NCBI GenBank assembly: GCA_021298155.1
Contig: JAJTEN010000004.1
Coordinates: forward strand, 1-64,000
DNA length: 64,000 nucleotides
Origin: Sphingobacteriales bacterium
GTDB taxonomy: Bacteria > Bacteroidota > Bacteroidia > UKL13-3
Reading direction: 5' to 3'
Both the position numbers and the translations under genes were made by a program. Positions 1 through 8,268 of this stretch are shown here, in pieces (position 1 is the stretch's first letter; each line of letters begins with the position of its first letter). The notes under the pieces were generated by a model, which saw nothing but the letters and a program-made list of their open reading frames with translations, was not told the DNA's origin and did not search any database.

Positions 1-2996
1 ACAATACCAGCCAATGCAATTACACCAACTCCTGTCATTACCACCGAAACATCCATATTAAAAATATTTAGTCCGAGTAATACACCAATAATACTGAAGA
101 AAATTTCACTAAAAATAATGATTGGCTTTGAGATAGAATTAAACTGCGTTACTAAAATGAAGAAAATTAATCCGAATGAAATTAACATGGCATTCCCCAA
201 AAACGCGCCTGTTTCTGCTTGTTTCTCTTGCTCACCAGTCATGGTAATTAACACACTTGGAGGAAGCTGAAACCTGCCTACTGCCTTTTGTATTTTAGCA
301 ACAATCTCATTGGCATTGTAACCGCTCAAAACATTAGATGAAACAGTTACCATTCTACGTTGATTTTTTCGCTTTATCCCGCCAAAAGTATTTCCATAAC
401 TAATTTTTGCTACTGAGGCCAATGGAATTTGACGAATCATTCCTCCCATGTTCATATCTCTGTAAGTGATTTTCAAATTCATTAAGGCATTAATATTATT
501 CCTTTGATCGAAAGCATAACGCAATTGAATTGGATAATCATCTTTCGCATCTTTAAACTTGGAAACTTCGGCACCAAAAATGGCATCACGTAATTCTTTC
601 CCGATAATGGCAGTAGATATCCCTTCTCTATTGGCCCTTTCTCTGTCTATTTCAACTACAATCTCTGGTTTGTTTGATTGTAAGTCTGACTTTAGCTCTT
701 CTATGCCTGGTATGGCTAAGGAGTCGAGATAGCGTTTTAAACTTTTAGAAACGGCTATCAATTCATTGAAATTATCTCCGGTAATTTCAATATTTACTGG
801 CTTGCCAGTTGGGGGACCACCTTGTTCTTGTTCTACTGTAATTTCTGCACCAGGTATACCCTTTACTACCTCTCTTATTTTATCTAAATAGGCTACCGTA
901 GAAGCTCCATTGCGTTTACCAAATGGCACAAATGCAACCGTAACTTTACCCAAATGCGGACTAGTACTAAAGTCGAAACTCTGAGGATTGTTTGCACCAA
1001 TTGCCACATTAGAAATGATAGATTCTACTATTGGATTAGAATCTCCAACCACCTCATAAATTCTATCCTCAATGATATGCGTAATTGAATCAGTGTACAC
1101 CTGATCTGTACCAATAGGCAAAGCGATATAGGTATAAATAAAATTAGGATCACTTTGCGGGAAAAATACCACATTTGGCTTACGCACACTTGTTAAAAAG
1201 ATGGAGAAAAACAATAAGGCTACCGTTGCAACGAGCATCCAAACTGGACGTGAACCTTGCAAAACCCAAACCAATACCTTTTTATAATTTTCTTGAAAGT
1301 TTGGCCATGTTTTCTCCTGAAAAGTTTGAATGATATCTTGTAGTACAAATCGGTTCAAACAGTATAACGCGTAAAATGTTACGGTTAAATTAGCTAAACC
1401 CCAGTTTTGACCAACATATAAAAGAATAGCAATAACGGCAAAAACGATAGAGGTAATTTTAAACCCTTTTGTTATTTTTTTATGGTCTTTGCCTGGCACA
1501 TGCGGCTTCATAAAGTCTACCGCAAATACCGGGTTAATGATATATGCTACTAATAAAGAGGCAAGCAAGGTTACAATTAATGTTATGGGCAAAAAGAACA
1601 TAAATTTACCAATTACACCTTGCCAAAATGCCAATGGAATAAAAGGAGCTAAAGTTGTTAACGTGCCCGACAATACCGGCAAAAACACCTCTCCTGCAGC
1701 CATTTTAGCTGCTTTCACAATAGGCACTTTACCATTATCAAAAATACGATGCGTGTTTTCAATTACAACAATTGCATCATCTACCACAATTCCTAAAGCC
1801 AATAAAAATGAAAAGAGAACAATCATGTTCAGCGTAAATCCGATTGTTGGCATAATTAAAAATGCCACAAACATTGATAGTGGAACCGACAATGCAACAA
1901 AAATGGCATTGGTGGTACCCATAAAGAACATTAATATTACGGTAACTAATATGAACCCAATAATAATGGTATTAATTAAATCGTCTAAGGTAACTTTTGT
2001 TTTATCTGATTGATCTCCGGTAATAGTTACCTTTAATCCTTTTGGCAACACATCCGCTACCATTTCTTCCCTTAATTTCTTAATCTTATCAGAAGCATCA
2101 ATTAGATTCTGACCACTTTTTTTAATGACATTTAACGTAACAACATTTTCATGATCTAATCTGGCATAACTTTCTTTTTCTTTAAATCCATCTACAATGG
2201 TGGCAATATCTTTTAAATAAATTGTTGCCCCGCTACCCGAGCGAATAATGATATCGCCAATTTTCTTAGAATCTGTATACTGCCCAACTACGTTCACTGA
2301 ACGCTTAAGTCCATCCATTTTGATTAAGCCACCAGATATAGTCATATTTTCATACTTCACCGCAGTTTCAATATCACGCATAGTAATATCTGCAGCTTGC
2401 ATTTTATACATGTCTACATCAATTTGAATTTCACGATCCAATGCGCCAACAATATCGCAACGAGTAATTTCTGGGAAACCCTCAATTCGATCTTTCATTG
2501 CTTCAGCATAGTCCTTCAATTTATCCAATGGATAATCGCCAGAAATATGCACGTTCATAATGGGTATTTGCGAAACATCAATATCAATAACTTCTGGCTC
2601 ACGCGTTAAATCCGTAGGCAAGTCTTTTCGCGCTTTATCAACAGCATCTTTCACCCGTTGTTTGGCTACAGGCACATCTACATCCGTATTAAATTCTATA
2701 TTAATCATAGAAAAATCTTGAATAGATGTACTGTTTACTTGTTTAACACCATTTATAGATTTTACCTGTTTTTCAATGTGTTTAGTAACCAAATTCTCCA
2801 TGTCTTGTGGAGCTGTTCCTGCATAAATGGTATTTACTAAAATTTGTGGAAACACAACCTCAGGAAATTGTTCCTTTGGCAATCCGTTATAACTCATTAA
2901 ACCAGCTAAGGTTATAATAATGGTCATAACATAAATACTGGTTTTATTATCAATAGACCAGCTAGATGGCTTAAATTCCTTTATTTTATCAAGCAT
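1..2996 (-). CDS. Efflux RND transporter permease, AcrB/HAE1-like (3' end outside window)
   Basis: Inner-membrane proton-driven pump of a tripartite efflux system. I translated it from the ATG at 2996; it stays open for about 998 codons to the left edge, so the C-terminal end is missing. A first membrane helix near residues 15-35 is followed by a large periplasmic region. The pump family's fourth-helix signature GIVVDDAIVVIEN, with the paired Asp used in proton relay, lies near residue 400. A second periplasmic loop follows, then the start of the second helix bundle. It sits 30 bases after the adaptor gene, in an operon with a TolC-type channel and a TetR regulator. The substrate cannot be told from sequence. 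The family is certain; drug (HAE1) rather than metal transport is inferred from overall resemblance. Confidence 0.93.
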   Translation of the reverse strand, partial: MLDKIKEFKPSSWSIDNKTSIYVMTIIITLAGLMSYNGLPKEQFPEVVFPQILVNTIYAGTAPQDMENLVTKHIEKQVKSINGVKQVNSTSIQDFSMINIEFNTDVDVPVAKQRVKDAVDKARKDLPTDLTREPEVIDIDVSQIPIMNVHISGDYPLDKLKDYAEAMKDRIEGFPEITRCDIVGALDREIQIDVDMYKMQAADITMRDIETAVKYENMTISGGLIKMDGLKRSVNVVGQYTDSKKIGDIIIRSGSGATIYLKDIATIVDGFKEKESYARLDHENVVTLNVIKKSGQNLIDASDKIKKLREEMVADVLPKGLKVTITGDQSDKTKVTLDDLINTIIIGFILVTVILMFFMGTTNAIFVALSVPLSMFVAFLIMPTIGFTLNMIVLFSFLLALGIVVDDAIVVIENTHRIFDNGKVPIVKAAKMAAGEVFLPVLSGTLTTLAPFIPLAFWQGVIGKFMFFLPITLIVTLLASLLVAYIINPVFAVDFMKPHVPGKDHKKITKGFKITSIVFAVIAILLYVGQNWGLANLTVTFYALYCLNRFVLQDIIQTFQEKTWPNFQENYKKVLVWVLQGSRPVWMLVATVALLFFSIFLTSVRKPNVVFFPQSDPNFIYTYIALPIGTDQVYTDSITHIIEDRIYEVVGDSNPIVESIISNVAIGANNPQSFDFSTSPHLGKVTVAFVPFGKRNGASTVAYLDKIREVVKGIPGAEITVEQEQGGPPTGKPVNIEITGDNFNELIAVSKSLKRYLDSLAIPGIEELKSDLQSNKPEIVVEIDRERANREGISTAIIGKELRDAIFGAEVSKFKDAKDDYPIQLRYAFDQRNNINALMNLKITYRDMNMGGMIRQIPLASVAKISYGNTFGGIKRKNQRRMVTVSSNVLSGYNANEIVAKIQKAVGRFQLPPSVLITMTGEQEKQAETGAFLGNAMLISFGLIFFILVTQFNSISKPIIIFSEIFFSIIGVLLGLNIFNMDVSVVMTGVGVIALAGI

Positions 2997-3026
2997 ATTG
3001 TGTGTAGTTTAAAGGTATTAAACCTG

Positions 3027-4169
3027 TTAAAAATTTAAAAGCTCATTGTCGTTCAAATCCTGATAACCACTTGTAATAAGCAAATCACCAACCTGCAAAC
3101 CAGATAAAATTTCAACTTTATCTTGATAGAATTTTCCAGTAACCACCTCTCTTTTTACAGCAACTTTTTTTCCATTTTGTACAACAGCTACAGCCACAAA
3201 AGTGCTATTTTCTGTTTTTTGCAAGGTATTTACAGGTATTACTATGGCATTTTTTGCTTGATAATCTAATACCTTAAAGATACAAATCATATTTGGTATA
3301 TAATCTTTACCGGCTGGCAATGGCGATTCGATGGTAAAGGTGCGATTCATTTGGCTAATCACTTTAGATGCAAATGAAATGTTTGATGATACTTCTAAGT
3401 TATTTAAATCTGGAAAATATAAATTAACCTTATTACCCTCATTAATTTGTTTGGCATAGGTTTCAGAAACATCCGCTTTTGCTTTCAAATCGCCCATATT
3501 TACCACCCTAAAACAAGGCATACCAGGTGCAATATTTTGACCAATTTTAAGGAAAACCTCATCTACATTTCCATTGATGGGCGACTTAATTTTATACATA
3601 TCTAGATTTTCATATAAAGTGGCCAATTTTTGTTCTAAAGATTCTTTATTGTTTTTAGCACTTAAATATTGTACCTCAGACCCAACTTGCTTTTCCCATA
3701 ATGCCTTTTGTTTGTTAAAGACATCTGTAACAAAACTTAAGTTTACTTTTAAATCAGCTATCTGACGAGCAACTATTTCTCCATCCAATTCTGCCAATAC
3801 TTGTCCTTTTTTAACTGACGATCCAGATTTTACCAATACCTTCACTACTGGTCCCATTGCACGCGAAGAGATAGTTGTATTTTGATCTCCGTCTACCCTG
3901 CCTTGCACATCAATAAAATGATTGAAAGTAGTGGTTGCAATTGGTGTTACAGACACAAACTTCATTTTGGTGTTTGTTTCTAATTCACCTTTACCGAAAG
4001 TTAAAATTTCTTCCTCTAAGGTTTTAATTTGATCTGCAATTTCTGCTTGCTGTGCTTTTAATTGCTCTAAAGAGGCCTTTTTTGCATCTAGCGAATTATT
4101 CCCACCACAGGCAGTTAGCAAGATTCCAATACCCAATAAAAGGGATATATTATTCATTATTTTTTTCAT
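3027..4169 (-). CDS. Efflux RND periplasmic adaptor (HlyD/MFP family), lipoprotein
   Basis: Periplasmic adaptor that bridges the RND pump and the TolC-like channel. Its 380 residues start with a lipoprotein signal peptide ending LLTAC, so Cys21 is the predicted lipidated residue. Residues about 27-60 form a charged coiled coil. A biotinyl-lipoyl-like half follows near 90-130 (GPVVKVLVKSGSSVKKGQVLAELDG region has the typical Gly/Val pattern), with the helical hairpin at about 135-200 and the beta-barrel domain after that. It lies 18 bases downstream of the channel gene and 30 bases upstream of the pump gene, which fits a single transcript. Confidence 0.93.
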   Translation of the reverse strand: MKKIMNNISLLLGIGILLTACGGNNSLDAKKASLEQLKAQQAEIADQIKTLEEEILTFGKGELETNTKMKFVSVTPIATTTFNHFIDVQGRVDGDQNTTISSRAMGPVVKVLVKSGSSVKKGQVLAELDGEIVARQIADLKVNLSFVTDVFNKQKALWEKQVGSEVQYLSAKNNKESLEQKLATLYENLDMYKIKSPINGNVDEVFLKIGQNIAPGMPCFRVVNMGDLKAKADVSETYAKQINEGNKVNLYFPDLNNLEVSSNISFASKVISQMNRTFTIESPLPAGKDYIPNMICIFKVLDYQAKNAIVIPVNTLQKTENSTFVAVAVVQNGKKVAVKREVVTGKFYQDKVEILSGLQVGDLLITSGYQDLNDNELLNF

Positions 4170-4187
4170 GGTATAAGTCAGTTAATT

Positions 4188-5540
4188 TTATTTGTTGTTA
4201 ATAATTCCTAAAGCTTTTTTGAGTTCCAATTCTGCTACAAAAAATTCATATACGGTAGACAGCATATTGGTTCTGGCATTTTCTAGATCGGCTTGGGAGC
4301 TGGTTAGTTCTAGGCTTGAACCTACCCCATTTTTATATTTTAACTCCATTTTGCTATAAATATCTTCAGCTAATTTTAGATTGTCTCTTTGAATGTCGAG
4401 TTGCTGTTTACTTCTTATATAAGAAGATTTAGCTTGGTAAACTTGTTGATTAATTACATTCTCAAAGTTCTTGATATCATTCTCTGTTTTTGTAATACTA
4501 ATGCTGGCTTGTTGCGCTTGTGCGTGCTTTCGAAATCCATCAAACAGCGGTAAACTCACGCTCAAGCCTACTGCTGTTCCTGGGTAAAATGTCTCAAACA
4601 AGCCACTGAAATCATCGCCAAAGGCATTTTGTTGGTGACTAGCAAACAAGAAAATTGAAGGCATATAGCCAACTAAATATCTACGTTTGTCCATTTGGTT
4701 TAATCTCAACTGCTGTTGTAACATTTTATATTCTACCCTATTTCCAAAATCTACTTTGTCTTCAATGGCAAGCGATTGAGGTTTTGAAAACAATGCTTCC
4801 AATTCATCAGTAAGCACCAGACTGTCGCTCATAGGCAATCCCAATTGGAGCTTGAGTACCATCATGGCAATTCTTTTTTGATCTTGGATTTTTTCATTTT
4901 GTAGAGAAAGATTAGATAGTTGAAGCGTTAAGCGATCCAAATCTACCTTCTCAGAAAATCCATTTTTATAAAATTGTGCTACATCTGAAGCTGTTTTTTG
5001 TAAACTAGCTAAATTGGCGCGCATCATTTTCTCGTTTGATTCTAACAATAAAACTAAGAAGTAAGCCTTAGAAATATTTACCTCCGTTTCAATTTCTGTT
5101 CTGTTCACATTTAGTTGAGAAAGATTCACAAATTCCTTGGATGCTTTTACACCTAGAAAGAAGGTTCCATCAAACAATAACTGATTGGCAGTAACAGATA
5201 CACCACTAGTAAAATTTCTACCAAATGCCACCGAAATTAAATCGGGACCGCTTCCCAAGGCTTCTTTCAAAAAATTTGGAATTACCTGAACGGGGATTTG
5301 TGTGTTATTAATAACATTTGCACTGGCATTTACCTGAGGCAAGCCCATTGCCACAATTTCATTTACCTTTTTCTGACTAGCAAGCAAATCGAGCTTGCTG
5401 TTTTTAAGCACATAATTGTACTTTTTTGCATAATCAATTGCATCTTTCAATGCAAATTGATGGATAGTTGGAGATTGAGCTTCTGCTTTTAACGCAAGCA
5501 GAATGCCAACTAAGAGCCAAACACCTGTTTTAATTTTCAT
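4188..5540 (-). CDS. TolC-family outer-membrane efflux channel
   Basis: Outer-membrane exit duct of the tripartite pump. It has 450 residues, the usual size for the family, with a Sec signal peptide cut after about residue 21 (KAEAQ). The sequence consists of two similar halves of long amphipathic helices rich in Leu, Asn and Gln (for example LASQKKVNEI near 50 and ELTSSQADLENA near 405), as expected of the trimeric helical barrel. It starts 10 bases after the TetR gene ends, so it is probably the first structural gene of the regulated operon. The family call is firm; the substrate is unknown. Confidence 0.92.
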   Translation of the reverse strand: MKIKTGVWLLVGILLALKAEAQSPTIHQFALKDAIDYAKKYNYVLKNSKLDLLASQKKVNEIVAMGLPQVNASANVINNTQIPVQVIPNFLKEALGSGPDLISVAFGRNFTSGVSVTANQLLFDGTFFLGVKASKEFVNLSQLNVNRTEIETEVNISKAYFLVLLLESNEKMMRANLASLQKTASDVAQFYKNGFSEKVDLDRLTLQLSNLSLQNEKIQDQKRIAMMVLKLQLGLPMSDSLVLTDELEALFSKPQSLAIEDKVDFGNRVEYKMLQQQLRLNQMDKRRYLVGYMPSIFLFASHQQNAFGDDFSGLFETFYPGTAVGLSVSLPLFDGFRKHAQAQQASISITKTENDIKNFENVINQQVYQAKSSYIRSKQQLDIQRDNLKLAEDIYSKMELKYKNGVGSSLELTSSQADLENARTNMLSTVYEFFVAELELKKALGIINNK

Positions 5541-5550
5541 ATGAACTTAT

Positions 5551-6171
5551 TTATACTATATTTTGATATATGAGACTTCCTTCTAAATATTTAATGCCTT
5601 TATCCGTGCAAATAGCACGCAGGTGATATAGGATCATTTCTGTATGCACTTTTCTAAAATCAAGATTATGTCCTGCATAATTTTCAGGGTTAATCATAAA
5701 ATCAACCAAGTGGATATAAAATCTGGCTATGAGTACCTCGTTCAAATTCTGATGGTAATAGCCCAATTCCTTTCCTTTGCGGAGGTTCTGTATGATTTGT
5801 TCAAAAATAAAATTTACTCTAAACTCGTTTAAAACATCCCAACTCTCTTTAAAATATTTTTTTAAATCGAAAAGCACACCTGGATTTATTTGTTTCTTCA
5901 AATCCCCAAAATTTTCGGTAAGGGCCAACATAAAATCAATGGGATTATCTTGTTGCGTTAACATGCCACTACAGGCATGCTTTTCCATTTGAATGTGACG
6001 CGAAACTGTTTCCTTAACTAAGTTACTTTTATCTGCAAAAAATTGATAAATGGTTTTTTTTGACATTCCTAACTCATTAGAAATATCATCCATTGTAACG
6101 CTCTTAAAACCAAGCTTCAAGAACAATGTTTCGGCAGTTTGTATAATCTTATTTTTAACTTCTTCGCTCAT
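5551..6171 (-). CDS. TetR/AcrR-family transcriptional regulator
   Basis: Probable repressor of the efflux operon it heads. The N-terminal helix-turn-helix covers about residues 10-55: FLKLGFKSVTMDDIS, then the recognition helix in MSKKTIYQFFADK. The rest is a helical ligand-binding domain with no diagnostic motif. The open frame can be read from a TTG at 6174, but the ATG at 6171 (MSEEVKNK) is the likelier start, giving 206 residues. A good promoter lies just upstream at 6191-6221. Autoregulation through that region is likely by analogy with AcrR/TetR loci, but no convincing operator palindrome is visible. Confidence 0.9.
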   Translation of the reverse strand: MSEEVKNKIIQTAETLFLKLGFKSVTMDDISNELGMSKKTIYQFFADKSNLVKETVSRHIQMEKHACSGMLTQQDNPIDFMLALTENFGDLKKQINPGVLFDLKKYFKESWDVLNEFRVNFIFEQIIQNLRKGKELGYYHQNLNEVLIARFYIHLVDFMINPENYAGHNLDFRKVHTEMILYHLRAICTDKGIKYLEGSLIYQNIV

Positions 6172-6190
6172 CAAGCTTATTTTTGCGCTG

Positions 6191-6221
6191 CAAAGGTAAG
6201 CAGAATGAATACACGGGAAAC
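6191..6221 (-). promoter_or_regulatory. Predicted Bacteroidota promoter of the TetR-efflux operon
   Basis: On the minus strand the -7 element TACCTTTG (6198 to 6191) matches the Bacteroidota consensus TAnnTTTG exactly. A weak -33 element, GTTTC, lies 18 bases upstream. Transcription would start about 10 bases before the TetR ATG. An imperfect inverted repeat (ATAC at 6209-6212 and GTAT at 6229-6232) overlaps the -33 region and could hold an operator, but its arms are too short to claim one. Confidence 0.6.
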
Positions 6222-6335
6222 TTTAAACGTATAAAAAGTTTTCTTTAAATTTCAACTGCCTAATAATGAGCACAATATTTTTGAATTAGGCGAAGGTCTA
6301 GGTTCAGCCAAATAAAAAAAACTAATTTTACGGCC

Positions 6336-6959
6336 ATGCTACATAAGCCTTATTTAATTGGAATTTCTGGCGGAAGCGCCAGCGGTAAGACTTCATTTTT
6401 AAATGCTTTGAAAGAAAAATTTTCTGAAAAAGAATTGTGCATTATTTCACAAGACAATTATTATAAATTAGCTTATGAGCATAGCAGAGATGAAAATGGT
6501 CATATTAATTTCGACCTACCCGAGTGTGTAGATTTAGATGCTTTTGCAAGCGATTTAGAGAAAATACACCGCGGCGAAACCATTTTTAGGCACGAATATA
6601 GATTTCAACATGTAGAACAAAAGGGACAATTGCTTCAATTTGATCCTGCACCCATTATTGTTTGTGAGGGATTATTCATTTTTTACTATGCGCGCATTTT
6701 TGAACAGTTCGATTTAAAAATATTTGTAAACGCTGCAGAGGAAATTGCTTTAGAACGCAGAATAAAACGAGATGTAGCTGAACGAAATATTACTGAAGAA
6801 TTTGCCTTGTACCAATGGAAACATCATGTATTGCCATCGTATCAAAAATATTTATTGCCATTTATGGCTCAGGCAGATTTAATCATTAATAATAACATAC
6901 ATTTCGAAAACAGTTTACAGGTAGTTGCAGACCATTTAGCGCGTAAATTACCTAAATAA
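6336..6959 (+). CDS. udk: Uridine kinase
   Basis: Phosphorylates uridine (and probably cytidine) in pyrimidine salvage. It has 207 residues, a normal length. The P-loop GISGGSASGKT is at residues 9-19. SQDNYYK at about 46-52 is the family's substrate-binding segment, followed by the NFDLPECVDLD region, where the family has the F-D-x-P motif. RRIKRDVAERN near 147-157 is the arginine-rich lid. It is transcribed alone and converges on exbD: its stop codon ends at the base directly before the exbD stop codon. The annotation is secure to family; nucleoside preference is inferred. Confidence 0.9.
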   Translation: MLHKPYLIGISGGSASGKTSFLNALKEKFSEKELCIISQDNYYKLAYEHSRDENGHINFDLPECVDLDAFASDLEKIHRGETIFRHEYRFQHVEQKGQLLQFDPAPIIVCEGLFIFYYARIFEQFDLKIFVNAAEEIALERRIKRDVAERNITEEFALYQWKHHVLPSYQKYLLPFMAQADLIINNNIHFENSLQVVADHLARKLPK

Positions 6960-7358
6960 TTATTTACCCGTTTGGGTAGCCATTACAATTCTTATTTTGA
7001 GCTTAGTACCTGTTGCCAATACATCAACCAAATCTTGTATGGTTAAAAAAGCATCCATTCTAAGTACCACACTCATATCTGGCTTTTGTTGCGAAAGCTG
7101 TAATAAAGCAGTCTCTAGTTCATCTGCAGAAATTGGTTTATCATTTAAATAATAGGCTTTATCTTTGGTAATTGTAAGATTCACCTGTTCTTTTACCACA
7201 CCTTGAGTTGGTGTAGATTTTGGCAATAAAACTTTAATTACACTAGGGTTAGCAAGGGTTGAAATGATTAGGAAAAATAAGAGCAAAAAGAACATAATAT
7301 CGTTTAATGCAGATGTAGCTACCTCTGCCTCAAAACGTTTTTTTCTTCTAAAGTTCAT
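6960..7358 (-). CDS. exbD: ExbD/TolR-family biopolymer transport protein
   Basis: Small inner-membrane partner of an ExbB/TolQ proton channel, which energises TonB- or Tol-type envelope work. Its 132 residues have one N-terminal transmembrane helix at about 20-40. That helix is preceded by ALNDIMFFLLLFFL, where the Asp at about residue 20 is the conserved protonatable residue. A periplasmic domain of about 90 residues follows. It lies 12 bases after exbB. No tonB is adjacent, so TonB versus Tol-Pal coupling cannot be decided here. Confidence 0.88.
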   Translation of the reverse strand: MNFRRKKRFEAEVATSALNDIMFFLLLFFLIISTLANPSVIKVLLPKSTPTQGVVKEQVNLTITKDKAYYLNDKPISADELETALLQLSQQKPDMSVVLRMDAFLTIQDLVDVLATGTKLKIRIVMATQTGK

Positions 7359-7370
7359 ATATATTGCTTC

Positions 7371-7991
7371 CTAACTTTCTAAAATATCAATAAAATCTAC
7401 AGCAGTAGCCTGCATCTTATGATTGAACCTATCAATTCTGCTATTCAAAATATGGTAACCTGTATAAGCTAAAACACCCACAATTAAACCAGCACCAGAA
7501 GTAATCATCTTCACGTACAAACCACCCGCAATTACATCAATAGAGATATTGTTACTTTGAGCGATATCATAAAATATTTTGATGATCCCAGAAATGGTTC
7601 CAATAAAACCTAGCATAGGAGCAACACCTGCAGTTAATCCCAAAAAGCTTAAATTCTTTTCAACTTTGTCTAATTCTAAACTGGCCACACTTTCCATTGC
7701 ACTCTCAATATCTTTTATTGGCTTACCAATACGTGTGATCCCTTTTTCAATAACCCTACTAATGGGCGAATTAATCCGCTGGCAATAGGCTTGAGCAGCC
7801 TTTATATCTCCTTTTCCCAAATGATCTTTTATGTTATTCATAAAATTATTCTCTAATTGAAATGCTTTGGTAATGTATACTGCCCTTTCAATCATAAAAT
7901 AAATAGAAAGAATTGATAAAACGGCAATTGGAACCATGATGATTCCACCCTTTATAATCAAATCAAATAAACTTAATCCTTGGTTTTCCAT
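7371..7991 (-). CDS. exbB: MotA/TolQ/ExbB-family proton channel protein
   Basis: Membrane proton channel subunit that works with ExbD. A first helix covers about residues 10-35 (GGIIMVPIAVLSILSIYFMIER). A cytoplasmic helical region follows, then two helices containing the family signature GLTAGVAPMLGFIGTISG at about 130-148 and MITSGAGLIVGVLAYTGY at about 165-185. The frame is open to 8027, but the ATG at 7991 (MENQGLSLFDLI) matches the usual family N-terminus and gives 206 residues, so I use it. It heads a two-gene operon divergent from secDF. Confidence 0.9.
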   Translation of the reverse strand: MENQGLSLFDLIIKGGIIMVPIAVLSILSIYFMIERAVYITKAFQLENNFMNNIKDHLGKGDIKAAQAYCQRINSPISRVIEKGITRIGKPIKDIESAMESVASLELDKVEKNLSFLGLTAGVAPMLGFIGTISGIIKIFYDIAQSNNISIDVIAGGLYVKMITSGAGLIVGVLAYTGYHILNSRIDRFNHKMQATAVDFIDILES

Positions 7992-8142
7992 AAAATTGCT
8001 TTCGTATTGAGTTAACGAAACTATCATTTAGGCTCCAAAAACGCAGATTCACTTACCCACAGTTTGTCTAAACTTGAGGGCAAAATTCAAAAAAAATGGG
8101 CAAAAAAATATCAAACCCTTGAATTTCAGAGATTTTATTGTT

Positions 8143-8174
8143 TTTGCATTTCGAAGTTTCACCCCTTATATTTG
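8143..8174 (+). promoter_or_regulatory. Predicted promoter of secDF
   Basis: TTTG at 8143-8146 and TATATTTG at 8167-8174 are separated by 20 bases, matching the Bacteroidota sigma-A consensus (TTTG at -33, TAnnTTTG at -7) in both parts. The predicted start near 8180 leaves a leader of about 90 bases before the secDF ATG. This is the clearest promoter in the window. Confidence 0.75.
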
Positions 8175-8268
8175 CGAGCCTTTGAAACAAATACTTCCAT
8201 ATTGAATGGTTGTAGCTTGTTTTAAATGAATTTAGTAGACTATTAATTTTTAGAATCAGAAATATACA

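Noticed and set aside
1489-2013. 174-codon plus-strand frame opposite the RND pump gene
   Set aside because: It lies entirely within the well-supported minus-strand pump gene and its translation has no protein-like features.
6209-6232. Inverted repeat ATAC...GTAT near the TetR promoter as an operator
   Set aside because: The arms are only 4-5 bases with a 16-base gap, which is weak for a TetR-family site. It is mentioned only as a candidate region.
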